A stretch of 5,549 nucleotides of DNA from Candidatus Faecivivens stercorigallinarum (lineage in GTDB: Bacteria; Bacillota; Clostridia; Oscillospirales; Ruminococcaceae): NCBI GenBank assembly GCA_018715465.1, contig DVLN01000140.1, positions 1 to 5,549 of the forward strand, read 5' to 3'. Both the position numbers and the translations under genes were made by a program. The notes under the pieces are model-generated. The model saw only the letters and a program-made list of their open reading frames with translations. It was not told where the DNA came from and did no database searches. Below, piece after piece: positions 1-5,403 of the stretch. Each line of letters opens with the position of its first letter. Position 1 is the stretch's first letter.

Positions 1-215
1 TTTGAAATTTCACGAAAATGATCAAAAATTTGTCCTCCGGCCGTTTGACAAGACATCATTGCTCTTTCAATTGTCTTTTCAAAATTTTCCCAACGTTCAT
101 ATCCCAGCAGCGGCATTAATTCCCGTGCATACCAAAATTCAATACCAACAGTTTCTTCCTGATGAACCACCATATCAAACTGTTCTTTTATTGTACGAAT
201 CCTTTTTTTGTCCAT
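1..215 (-). CDS. dinD: DinD-like DNA-damage-inducible protein, N-terminal part (truncated by window edge)
   Basis: Reading on the minus strand from an ATG at 215, 71 codons are open to the window edge, so the C-terminal part is missing. The peptide begins MDKKRIRTIKEQFDMVVHQE and contains FWYARELMPLLGYERWENF (about residues 27-45) and GGQIFDHFREIS at its end. The ARELxxLLGYxxWxNF pattern followed by a DHFREI segment is the signature of the DinD/BRO-N-like N-terminal domain. In E. coli dinD belongs to the LexA regulon, and its product has been reported to act on RecA filaments; that function is carried over only by family. The start is supported by GGGAG at 226-222, six bases before the ATG. 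Codons are AT-rich (AAA, ATT, GAA, TTT), unlike the GC-rich genes to the right, which suggests an accessory or transferred gene. The family call is good; regulation by LexA is not shown, because no GAAC-N4-GTTC box is seen. Confidence 0.8.
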   Translation of the reverse strand, partial: MDKKRIRTIKEQFDMVVHQEETVGIEFWYARELMPLLGYERWENFEKTIERAMMSCQTAGGQIFDHFREIS

Positions 216-246
216 GCAAACTTCTCCCGTCAAAGTAGTTTATTCT

Positions 247-275
247 ATTTTATCATAAACATGCCAACAATGCAA
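247..275 (-). promoter_or_regulatory. dinD promoter with extended -10
   Basis: On the minus strand TTGCAT (275-270) lies 17 bases before TAAAAT (252-247). A TG dinucleotide one base upstream of the -10 makes an extended -10 (TGATAAAAT), which would compensate for the weak -35. The predicted start is near 240, giving a leader of about 25 bases before the dinD ATG. Confidence 0.55.
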
Positions 276-288
276 TTGTTTGCATGTT
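258..288. promoter_or_regulatory. 31-bp imperfect palindrome over the dinD promoter, probable operator
   Basis: Two 14-base arms, AACATGCCAACAAT (258-271) and ATTGTTTGCATGTT (275-288), are inverted repeats around a 3-base centre, with only the 265/281 pair mismatched. The palindrome covers the -35 and most of the spacer of the dinD promoter, where a bound dimer would block RNA polymerase. There is no T-run as for a terminator. It does not match the Gram-positive LexA box, so the regulator is unknown. Confidence 0.6.
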
Positions 289-317
289 ATATTTTAACCC
301 CTGTACTCAATTAAGGG

Positions 318-362
318 AAAAACAGCCGATTTCCAGATTATCCACGGAAACCGGCTGTTTTT
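318..362. terminator. Bidirectional intrinsic terminator after the padR-HAAS-DUF4097 operon
   Basis: AAAAACAGCCG (318-328) pairs with CGGCTGTTTTT (352-362). After one A/C mismatch the stem continues as TTTCC (330-334) with GGAAA (346-350), closing on an 11-base loop. The outer A/T pairs give a T-tract on either strand. It lies 40 bases beyond the stop of the DUF4097 gene and isolates that operon from dinD; no plus-strand gene enters it within the window. Confidence 0.9.
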
Positions 363-401
363 CATATTCTCACTTTATTATAATATGATCATGGCAAGCA
401 A

Positions 402-1376
402 TCAATGCCGTCCTGTCTCGACCTCGATATCGCCGGTACCGACGGTGATGACTGCCGAATTGCCCGCCGACTGATCACCCCAGGCGGCGTAACCATCGTA
501 GACCTCCTGGTCGTTGATCTCGATAACACCGCTGCCGGTCGTTGCTTCAACCCGGTAATCACTGGAAAGGAGCTCCACATCGACTTCACCTGTCGTGCAG
601 CTGATCGACAGCTGACCTGCTGTCCCCTCGAAATCGGCCTTGCCGGTCACGACCTCAATTTCAGCCGTCCCGAAGCTGCCGGACAGATCGGCCTCGCCGG
701 TTGTGCAGACGGCAACCGCATAATCCGCAGTCGTTTCCTCCACACTCACCTTGCCGGTCTCAACCTTCAGGTCGATCAAAGCAGCATTCAGCCGCTCAAT
801 CTCAACATCGCCGACATCCATTGTCCCCTGTACCGATTCGAGTTTCACACCAGACGGAACGGTCACGATCACTTCATAATCATCAAACCGTCCCCATTCC
901 TGCTGACCGCCGCTGACCGTTACCGCGCCATTATCATTGGTGACCGTGATCTGATCTGCGCTGATGCCTCTGGTCGTAACACCAAAAGCCTTGCCAGGCT
1001 GGACCTTCACCTCGGCATATTCGACCGCAAGGTTCAGTTCCCGGATATCGCCGTTTGCCGGAAGAACCGTCTCCGAGCTTTCGATGTTTCCACCCCCGGC
1101 CAGCGAAGAAGAAGAATCAGCAACTTCCGACGATTGGTCAGGCGTGACTTCTGAAGAAACCTCGACTGCCGACACAAGGGAATCAACCGGAGCTTTTACT
1201 TCCCAGTCATCATGCAGACTCAGCAGCCCCAACTCCCCGTCATCATCCAGCCCGATGCTGATAAAACGGGAGTGGAAGCCGGTCGCGCCCTGCACGACGG
1301 TAAATCCGAACAACCCCAGCCCGGCAATAACCAGCAAAACACCAACCAGCAGGCAAACTTTTTTCTTTTTCGTCAT
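402..1376 (-). CDS. Membrane-anchored DUF4097 beta-repeat protein
   Basis: A 324-residue protein. A short Lys-rich head (MTKKKK) is followed by one hydrophobic segment (about 7-29), consistent with an N-in membrane anchor or uncleaved signal. A low-complexity Ser/Glu/Val linker (about 64-105) leads to a long beta-rich region (about 108-322). That region carries repeats of about 18 residues starting with TG: TGKVSV (207), TGEADL (226), TGKADF (244), TGEVDV (262), TGSGVI (280) and TGDIEV (314). This is the pattern of the DUF4097 putative adhesin family. The protein is probably displayed outside the membrane; no ligand is known. The start is placed at the ATG at 1376, because AGGAG (1390-1386) stands nine bases before it but touches the alternative ATG at 1385. 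It is the last gene of the operon, 36 bases after the HAAS gene. Companionship with PadR and HAAS genes is typical of the family. Confidence 0.85.
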   Translation of the reverse strand: MTKKKKVCLLVGVLLVIAGLGLFGFTVVQGATGFHSRFISIGLDDDGELGLLSLHDDWEVKAPVDSLVSAVEVSSEVTPDQSSEVADSSSSLAGGGNIESSETVLPANGDIRELNLAVEYAEVKVQPGKAFGVTTRGISADQITVTNDNGAVTVSGGQQEWGRFDDYEVIVTVPSGVKLESVQGTMDVGDVEIERLNAALIDLKVETGKVSVEETTADYAVAVCTTGEADLSGSFGTAEIEVVTGKADFEGTAGQLSISCTTGEVDVELLSSDYRVEATTGSGVIEINDQEVYDGYAAWGDQSAGNSAVITVGTGDIEVETGRH

Positions 1377-1385
1377 ATCAGACAT

Positions 1386-1390
1386 CTCCT
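1386..1390 (-). promoter_or_regulatory. Ribosome binding site deciding the DUF4097 start
   Basis: AGGAG on the minus strand is directly adjacent to the ATG at 1385, with no spacer, but nine bases from the in-frame ATG at 1376. The latter spacing is usable, so the protein should start MTKKKK rather than MSDMTK. Confidence 0.7.
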
Positions 1391-1412
1391 TTCAAAAGAG
1401 CACTCCCGCTCA

Positions 1413-2060
1413 TCAACCAATATTTTTGATCTTTTCCCATACATTTTTCCAGTTCTTTTTTACCCAGCCCCACAGCTTTTTGCAGCCGCGTCCAATCGCC
1501 GGGAACCCTTTTTTAAACAGCAGCATCAGCAGCGGTGCCAGAATCAGCATGCAGCCCAGCCCGATCAACCCGATCGACAGTACCATCAGCCCATTGAGCG
1601 GGTCGCCGGGAATCAGGTAGATCCCGACCCCAAGGCTGACCAGACTGGTGACCAGCACCGCAGCCACCATCAGCACAGCCGCCAGCAGCATCAGCAGCAT
1701 TGCAGCCAGCATACACACCAGCATCGCCAGCGCCGTTCCCCAAAACGGAGAAGTAAGCACCGCAATCAGCACCCAAAGAAGCACCTTACCAGTCGAATCT
1801 TTCCCGGAAGAACTTTTCCTGGCAGCCGCCTGATAATGCGCGCCGCTCTGCCATCCGCGCTGTACAATTTTCCCCTCGCCCGAGAGGATTTTTTCAGCAA
1901 CGGCGTCCGGCGAACCCAATTCATCTATAACCGCCTGTTCATTTTCCGGGCCTGCCTCATCGAAATACTCCTGATAAAACTGAATCGCGTCTTCCCTTTC
2001 ATCCGCCGAAAGCATTGAGAGTTTTGCCCGAAGCGCGGCGATAAACTCAACCCTTGTCAT
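1413..2060 (-). CDS. HAAS (DUF1700) domain membrane protein
   Basis: A 215-residue protein. Residues 1-60 form a helical domain beginning MTRVEFIAALRAKL, with the motif EREDAIQFYQEYFDEAG (21-37) and then ELGSPDAVAEKIL (47-59). This is the HAAS/DUF1700 signature, known for occurring beside PadR-type regulators. Residues about 93-182 are strongly hydrophobic and probably contain three or four membrane spans (near 93-113, 114-150 and 155-182). The last 33 residues are Lys/Trp-rich and basic, hence probably cytoplasmic. The ATG at 2060 was chosen because the domain begins there and GGAGG (2068-2064) with AAAGG further up precede it; an in-frame ATG at 2093 would add 11 non-family residues. The start lies inside the end of padR, a 14-bp overlap suggesting coupled translation. 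A role as membrane partner of the PadR protein is inferred from gene context. Confidence 0.88.
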   Translation of the reverse strand: MTRVEFIAALRAKLSMLSADEREDAIQFYQEYFDEAGPENEQAVIDELGSPDAVAEKILSGEGKIVQRGWQSGAHYQAAARKSSSGKDSTGKVLLWVLIAVLTSPFWGTALAMLVCMLAAMLLMLLAAVLMVAAVLVTSLVSLGVGIYLIPGDPLNGLMVLSIGLIGLGCMLILAPLLMLLFKKGFPAIGRGCKKLWGWVKKNWKNVWEKIKNIG

Positions 2061-2415
2061 AATCCTCCATCCTTTCCCCCAAATCACATTCATCTGCCCC
2101 GGCGGCAGCCTGTTTCATCATCAGCCGGTCAATCCTGTCACGGAAAGCCGTCCATTCATCCCGGTAACCGGCGTACAGTTCCAATCCCTTGCCAGTCAGC
2201 CTGTAATAGCGGCGGTTGCGTCCCAGATACGGCTGGTCATAGGAGCTGACCGCACCGTCTTTCTGTAAACGGCGCAGGACCGGATACAGAGTCGACTCAG
2301 AGATCTCGACCACTTCGCGGATCTGCTGCGTCAGCCGGTAGCCGTAGGCGTCGCCATCCGCCAGTACCGCCAGCACACAGGCGTCCAGCAATGTCGATCC
2401 GATTTGAAAAGCCAT
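2047..2415 (-). CDS. PadR-family transcriptional regulator
   Basis: A 122-residue protein with a winged-helix DNA-binding fold. GDAYGYRLTQQI (21-32) and SESTLYPVLRRLQKDG (39-54) are the classic PadR helix-turn-helix and recognition helix. YLGRNRRYYRLTGKG (63-77) is the beta wing. A C-terminal helix (about 78-99) is short, as in the small PadR subgroup, and would serve in dimerisation. PadR proteins are usually repressors that bind palindromes in their own promoters, and two suitable palindromes are present upstream. GGAAGG stands about ten bases before the ATG at 2415. It is the first gene of the operon and overlaps the HAAS gene by 14 bp. The inducing signal cannot be read from the sequence. 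Confidence 0.93.
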   Translation of the reverse strand: MAFQIGSTLLDACVLAVLADGDAYGYRLTQQIREVVEISESTLYPVLRRLQKDGAVSSYDQPYLGRNRRYYRLTGKGLELYAGYRDEWTAFRDRIDRLMMKQAAAGADECDLGERMEDYDKG

Positions 2416-2462
2416 TTACCCACATCCTTCCTTTATCCTGTGCAATACTGTATCTTACGCCT

Positions 2463-2483
2463 ATATTATATCTTGTATAATAT
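2463..2483. promoter_or_regulatory. Candidate PadR operator 1 (over the -10)
   Basis: A perfect palindrome with 8-base arms, ATATTATA (2463-2470) and TATAATAT (2476-2483), around a 5-base centre. It contains the whole -10 and part of the spacer, so occupation would exclude RNA polymerase. AT-rich promoters give palindromes by chance, but the copy at 2512-2532 makes chance less likely. Confidence 0.55.
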
Positions 2484-2493
2484 CATTTGTCAA
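2465..2493 (-). promoter_or_regulatory. Consensus sigma-A promoter of the padR operon
   Basis: On the minus strand TTGACA (2493-2488), a 17-base spacer and TATAAT (2470-2465) match the consensus at all twelve positions. The predicted start is near 2458, leaving a leader of about 43 bases to the padR ATG. Such a strong promoter fits a gene set that is held down by its own repressor. Confidence 0.85.
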
Positions 2494-2511
2494 GAGGTTT
2501 TTTCTCAATTT

Positions 2512-2532
2512 ATATTATTTTTTATATAATAT
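2512..2532. promoter_or_regulatory. Candidate PadR operator 2 (upstream copy)
   Basis: ATATTAT (2512-2518) and ATAATAT (2526-2532) are 7-base inverted arms around a 7-base centre. Aligned with operator 1, 18 of 21 positions are identical and only three central positions differ. It starts 49 bp from operator 1, upstream of the -35, and lies in the gap between the isomerase terminator and the padR promoter. Confidence 0.45.
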
Positions 2533-2542
2533 TGTGCTCGGT

Positions 2543-2589
2543 AAAAAATAAAGCCTGCACACCGAATTTTCACCCGGTGCACAGGCTTT
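2543..2589 (-). terminator. Intrinsic terminator of the isomerase gene
   Basis: AAAGCCTG (2550-2557) pairs with CAGGCTTT (2582-2589). A 2x2 internal mismatch is followed by CACCG (2560-2564) with CGGTG (2575-2579). On the minus strand the stem is followed by ATTTTTT (2549-2543), a proper T-tract. On the plus strand there is no T-run, so it acts for the isomerase gene that ends at 2619. Confidence 0.88.
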
Positions 2590-2618
2590 GCATAGACGTA
2601 CTCTATCAGATTGCTTGC

Positions 2619-3464
2619 TTACAGATTGGTTTTGAGCCAGTCGATATCGTGTTTCAGGCAGGTCATGCGGTCCATTCCGCCGTAATCAGCCTCACGTTCG
2701 ACGACAAACAGGTCGATACCGACCTCGTGACATACTGCGAAAATCTTCTTCCAGTCGATGATGCCCTGGCCGGTGCCGCAGTTCCAGCTCGCGCGTTCCT
2801 CAAACATCTTGCGCATTTCTTCGGTGATGATCGGCTTGCCGTTTTCATCCAGCTTGAAGGGAAAAGGATCTTTCGGGCTGCGGGGTTTTTCGGGGCCGAT
2901 AACCTTGGAGTTTTCCTTGACATGGATTGCGGCAAAGCGGTCGGCATACTGTTTAATGAAAGCAGCAGCATCAATACCGGCAGCGGTTGCCCAGCCGCAG
3001 TCCAGCTCGAATACAACGTTTTCCGGGTCGGTATTCTCGATCAGGACTTCCAGCATATATTTATCGCCCAGCTTGTTGAATTCCTGGGTGTGGTTGTGAT
3101 AGCCGACTTTAATGCCGTACTTGGCAGCTTCTTTTGCAGCCTCGTTGAGCTGGCGCGCGCAGTCAAGCGTTTCTTCCATATCGGAAAAGGCGTGCATCGC
3201 AACAATCGCATATTCACAGCCGATTTCCTTGAGGAAAGGCAGGGTCGGGACGATCTGGTCCATGCTGAGGTGGACCGAGCGGCAGCCGAGGTGATTGGCG
3301 GCGAGCTCAGCTTTGAGCTCGTCAGCAGACATACCACCGTAGTTGTTGCCGGCGAATTCGACGCCGTCATATCCCATAGCGGCGACCTCTTTGAGGTTAT
3401 CCTTCATCGGGTGCTGTTCGCCATACTGGCCGAGGGAGTAAAGCTGGAGATAAATTGTTTCCAT
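2619..3464 (-). CDS. Sugar-phosphate isomerase/epimerase-like TIM-barrel protein
   Basis: A 281-residue soluble protein of the xylose-isomerase-like TIM-barrel superfamily (AP endonuclease 2 type fold). Visible family motifs are GYDGVEFAG (31-39), VGYHNHTQEF (120-129), ELDCGW (153-158), HVKE (181-184), a TGQGIIDW segment (231-238) and VVERE (254-258). Candidate metal ligands are E128 or a nearby residue, D155, H181 and E256, as expected for a divalent-metal sugar isomerase or epimerase; the substrate cannot be read from the sequence. The length fits the family. The ATG at 3464 was chosen because AGGA (3477-3474) lies nine bases before it; the in-frame ATG at 3491 lies upstream of that site and adds residues outside the fold. 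It is transcribed alone, with its own promoter and terminator, and a catabolite-type operator suggests control by carbon supply. Confidence 0.85.
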   Translation of the reverse strand: METIYLQLYSLGQYGEQHPMKDNLKEVAAMGYDGVEFAGNNYGGMSADELKAELAANHLGCRSVHLSMDQIVPTLPFLKEIGCEYAIVAMHAFSDMEETLDCARQLNEAAKEAAKYGIKVGYHNHTQEFNKLGDKYMLEVLIENTDPENVVFELDCGWATAAGIDAAAFIKQYADRFAAIHVKENSKVIGPEKPRSPKDPFPFKLDENGKPIITEEMRKMFEERASWNCGTGQGIIDWKKIFAVCHEVGIDLFVVEREADYGGMDRMTCLKHDIDWLKTNL

Positions 3465-3493
3465 AAAAATCCATCCTTTCAATCCGTCCAAAG

Positions 3494-3507
3494 TGTAACC
3501 GTTTACA
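3494..3507. promoter_or_regulatory. cre/LacI-type operator downstream of the isomerase start site
   Basis: TGTAAACGGTTACA on the minus strand has TGTAA/TTACA arms with a central CG. It fits the relaxed catabolite-responsive element (TGNNARCGNWWWCA), although the base after CG departs from the stricter form. Such sites bind CcpA or a LacI-family repressor. Its place at roughly +2 to +15 suits repression by blocking initiation or elongation. Which of the two proteins binds cannot be told. Confidence 0.7.
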
Positions 3508-3515
3508 TTACTGTT

Positions 3516-3544
3516 ATTATATCATATTTTTCCCCCGTTTACAA
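3516..3544 (-). promoter_or_regulatory. Promoter of the isomerase gene
   Basis: On the minus strand TTGTAA (3544-3539), a 17-base spacer and TATAAT (3521-3516) form a good sigma-A promoter with a perfect -10. The predicted start is near 3509, so the operator at 3494-3507 lies immediately downstream. Confidence 0.75.
3535..3543. promoter_or_regulatory. Half-operator overlapping the isomerase -35
   Basis: CCGTTTACA (3535-3543) repeats the same nine bases found in the full operator at 3499-3507, 36 bp away in the same orientation. The other half is degenerate (a run of C). It overlaps the -35, so it could be a weak second site for the same regulator. Confidence 0.35.
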
Positions 3545-3612
3545 TAGGGATTGTTGAAATAGTACAAAATTTTATTTTCAAAAGCTGATGGGCAGAGTTT
3601 GCGAAAAACGGA

Positions 3613-3641
3613 TTGAAAAATTCATGAATTTAGGTTATCAT
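3613..3641 (+). promoter_or_regulatory. Promoter of the peptidase-PAP2 pair
   Basis: TTGAAA (3613-3618), a 17-base spacer and TATCAT (3636-3641) each differ from consensus by one base. The predicted start near 3648 gives a leader of just under 40 bases. The spacer contains a perfect 14-bp palindrome, AAATTCATGAATTT (3618-3631). Confidence 0.6.
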
Positions 3642-3685
3642 AAATCTGATTAGACAAATTTTGAATCAAGGAAGGGATATGGACG

Positions 3686-4765
3686 ATGAATCAGACAAGA
3701 ATTGAACGTGTACTCTCCGCGATGGCTGCCGATGGGCTGCCCCAGCTGATTGTGACCGACCCGCTGTCCATCCGGTACCTGACCGGCGCGGACATCTTCC
3801 CCGGTGAACGGATGCTGGCACTGCTGCTGCGGGAGGACGGCGAACACACCTTTTTTGTCAATATCCTGTTCCCGGAGCCAGCGTGCGGACTGCCGGTGGT
3901 ACGGTTTTCGGACACCGACGACGGCCCGGCACTGATTGCGGATAAGCTGATTCCGGGGGAGCCGGTCGGGGTGGACAAGACATGGCCGGCGCGTTTCCTG
4001 CTGCGGCTGATGGAGGTACGACCGGGCGACTACCGCAACGGCTCTGGCTGTGTTGACTGGGTGCGTGCGGTCAAGGATGAGCAAGAACGGGAAAAAATGC
4101 GGGTCAGCTCGGCTGTCAACGACGCCTGCATGGAGGAGTTTGTCGCGGCGCTGCATCCGGGTGCAACCGAAAAAGAACTGGAGGAAGCGTTTGTACAGAT
4201 CTATGCACGGCACGGCTGTGAAGGCGTCAGCTTTACACCGATCGTCGGCTTCGGAAAAAACGCAGCCGACCCCCACCACGGCAACGACGGCACCCGGCTG
4301 GAAAAAGGGATGTGCGTGCTGCTGGACGTCGGCGGGATTTACGACGGCTATTGCTCAGACATGACCCGAACCTTCTTTACCGCCGAGCCGACCGAGGAAG
4401 AGCGCAAAGTCTATGAGCTGGTGCGTGCGGCGAACGAAGCGGCCGAAGCGATCATCAAACCAGGCGTGCGGCTGTGCGACATCGACGCGGCGGCGCGGAA
4501 TGTGATTGCGGCGGCGGGATACGGCGAGCAGTTCACCCACCGGCTTGGGCACTTTATCGGGTTGGAAGACCATGAGTTTGGGGATGTATCCAGCAATTTT
4601 GACCGACCGGTCGAGGAAGGCATGTGCTTTTCGATTGAGCCGGGGGTTTATCTGGAAGGCAAATTCGGGGTACGGATTGAAGACCTGGTCATTGTCACAA
4701 AAGACGGGTGCGAGGTACTCAACCACTATCCCAAACAGCTGAAGGTACTGGATCTATGGAAATGA
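3686..4765 (+). CDS. M24-family Xaa-Pro peptidase (aminopeptidase P/prolidase-like)
   Basis: A 359-residue cytoplasmic metallopeptidase. The N-terminal creatinase-like domain (about 1-130) contains the family motif SIRYLTGADIFPGER (28-42). The C-terminal pita-bread domain (about 136-355) carries the five metal ligands: D214 in LLDVGGIYDG, D225 in SDMTRTFF, H289 in HRLGHFIGLEDHE, E318 in SIEPGVY and E332 in VRIEDLV. H198 in PHHGN and H296 are candidate substrate-binding histidines. The full set predicts an active enzyme cleaving bonds next to proline; whether it acts on dipeptides or on longer N-termini is not decided. The length fits the family. GGAAGGG (3670-3676) lies nine bases before the ATG at 3686; an ATG at 3679 opens an out-of-frame reading of only eight codons. 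It is first of a two-gene unit and overlaps the PAP2 gene by 10 bp. Confidence 0.93.
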   Translation: MNQTRIERVLSAMAADGLPQLIVTDPLSIRYLTGADIFPGERMLALLLREDGEHTFFVNILFPEPACGLPVVRFSDTDDGPALIADKLIPGEPVGVDKTWPARFLLRLMEVRPGDYRNGSGCVDWVRAVKDEQEREKMRVSSAVNDACMEEFVAALHPGATEKELEEAFVQIYARHGCEGVSFTPIVGFGKNAADPHHGNDGTRLEKGMCVLLDVGGIYDGYCSDMTRTFFTAEPTEEERKVYELVRAANEAAEAIIKPGVRLCDIDAAARNVIAAAGYGEQFTHRLGHFIGLEDHEFGDVSSNFDRPVEEGMCFSIEPGVYLEGKFGVRIEDLVIVTKDGCEVLNHYPKQLKVLDLWK

Positions 4766-5310
4766 TCGAATGGCTGCTGCATCTTGACGGCCAGATTCTG
4801 CTTTGGATACAGGAGCTGCGGACCGACTGGCTGACGGCGTTTTTTACGACCGTCACCCATCTCGGGGACGCTGGGGTGCTGTGGATTCTGGCAGGGGTGG
4901 CGCTGCTGATTCCAAAGAAGACACGCAGGGCCGGAATAGCCGTACTGGCCGCACTGCTGGTAACGTTTATTGTGGTCAATCTGATACTCAAACCGGTGAT
5001 CGCGCGGACGCGGCCGTATGAAGTAATTGAAGGGCTGCGACTGCTGACCGGTTCGGCGCATGACTATTCCTTTCCATCCGGGCACTCATCGTCGTCGATG
5101 GCGGCAGCTGTCGCGATGGCGGGCGCACTTCCCCGCCGGATGCGTGTGATTGGATGGTGCGCAGTCGGGCTAGCGGTGATGATCTGCATTTCCCGGCTGT
5201 ATATCGGCATCCACTACCCGAGCGACGTCCTTGTCGGTGCAGTGATCGGCGCGGTAGCAGGCGGCGTGTCGCTGCGGATTTGTTCGCGGCCCGGTGTCCG
5301 GGCTAACTAA
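4756..5310 (+). CDS. PAP2-family membrane phosphatase
   Basis: A 184-residue integral membrane protein with the complete type 2 phosphatidic acid phosphatase signature: K79-x6-R86-P87, PSGH (107-110) and S146-R147-x5-H153-x3-D157. H110 and H153 are the expected catalytic histidines. Hydrophobic spans are visible near 40-53, 59-78, 113-125, 131-146 and 158-173. In Firmicutes such proteins dephosphorylate lipid phosphates or undecaprenyl pyrophosphate (BcrC type); the substrate here is not determined. The start at 4756 is favoured because GAAGG (4741-4745) lies ten bases upstream; an ATG at 4762, overlapping the peptidase stop as ATGA, is the alternative. Either implies translational coupling. 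The last codons carry a hairpin and a 9-mer that recur in the downstream array, so the C-terminal tail (about 175-184) may be repeat-derived. Confidence 0.93.
   Translation: MEMIEWLLHLDGQILLWIQELRTDWLTAFFTTVTHLGDAGVLWILAGVALLIPKKTRRAGIAVLAALLVTFIVVNLILKPVIARTRPYEVIEGLRLLTGSAHDYSFPSGHSSSSMAAAVAMAGALPRRMRVIGWCAVGLAVMICISRLYIGIHYPSDVLVGAVIGAVAGGVSLRICSRPGVRAN
5280..5303 (+). repeat. 9-mer plus 6-3-6 hairpin in the PAP2 3' end, related to the downstream array
   Basis: TTGTTCGCG (5280-5288) is followed directly by GCCCGG-TGT-CCGGGC (5289-5303), a 6-bp stem with a 3-base loop. The same 9-mer and the same stem and loop sizes recur at 5348-5403. It encodes the last residues of the PAP2 protein. No T-run follows, so it is not a standard terminator. 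Confidence 0.5.
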
Positions 5311-5347
5311 ATGCCGATGCTTCGATCACGCCCCAAGTGCTCAGCAA

Positions 5348-5403
5348 GCGGGGAGCCCCCGCGGGCTTGTTCGCGGCGCAGAGCCTGCGCTCCCTTGTTC
5401 GCG
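5348..5403. repeat. Two tandem 28-bp hairpin units
   Basis: Unit 1 is 5348-5375 and unit 2 is 5376-5403. Each is a 6-bp stem with the 3-base loop AGC, three linker bases, and the shared 10-mer CTTGTTCGCG. The units agree at 21 of 28 positions. In the stem, positions 4 and 5 change from GG to CA while their partners at 12 and 11 change from CC to TG, so all base pairs are kept. The period of 28 is not a multiple of three, which argues against a coding repeat. Confidence 0.7.

Noticed and set aside
2..238. Plus-strand open frame of 78 codons
   Set aside because: Antisense to the dinD-like gene, which has a proper RBS, promoter and family motifs.
258..288. Palindrome as a transcription terminator
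   Set aside because: Stem is AT-rich with no T-tract in the right place, and it overlaps promoter elements; the true terminator is at 318-362.
405..1154. Plus-strand open frame of 249 codons
   Set aside because: Antisense shadow of the DUF4097 gene; no RBS and a composition reflecting the opposite strand.
1212..2018. Plus-strand open frame of 268 codons rich in Gln and His
   Set aside because: Spans the antisense of two operon genes and their junction; the Gln/His bias is the expected mirror of Leu/Ala/Met-rich membrane segments.
2445..2453. Short palindrome ATACTGTAT in the padR leader as a PadR box
   Set aside because: Only four-base arms, easily due to chance; the two 21-bp palindromes are much stronger candidates.
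2487..3557. Long plus-strand open frame of 356 codons
   Set aside because: It lies antisense to the isomerase, whose family motifs, RBS, promoter and terminator all fit the minus strand; the plus translation shows no recognisable domain and runs through the padR promoter and the terminator.
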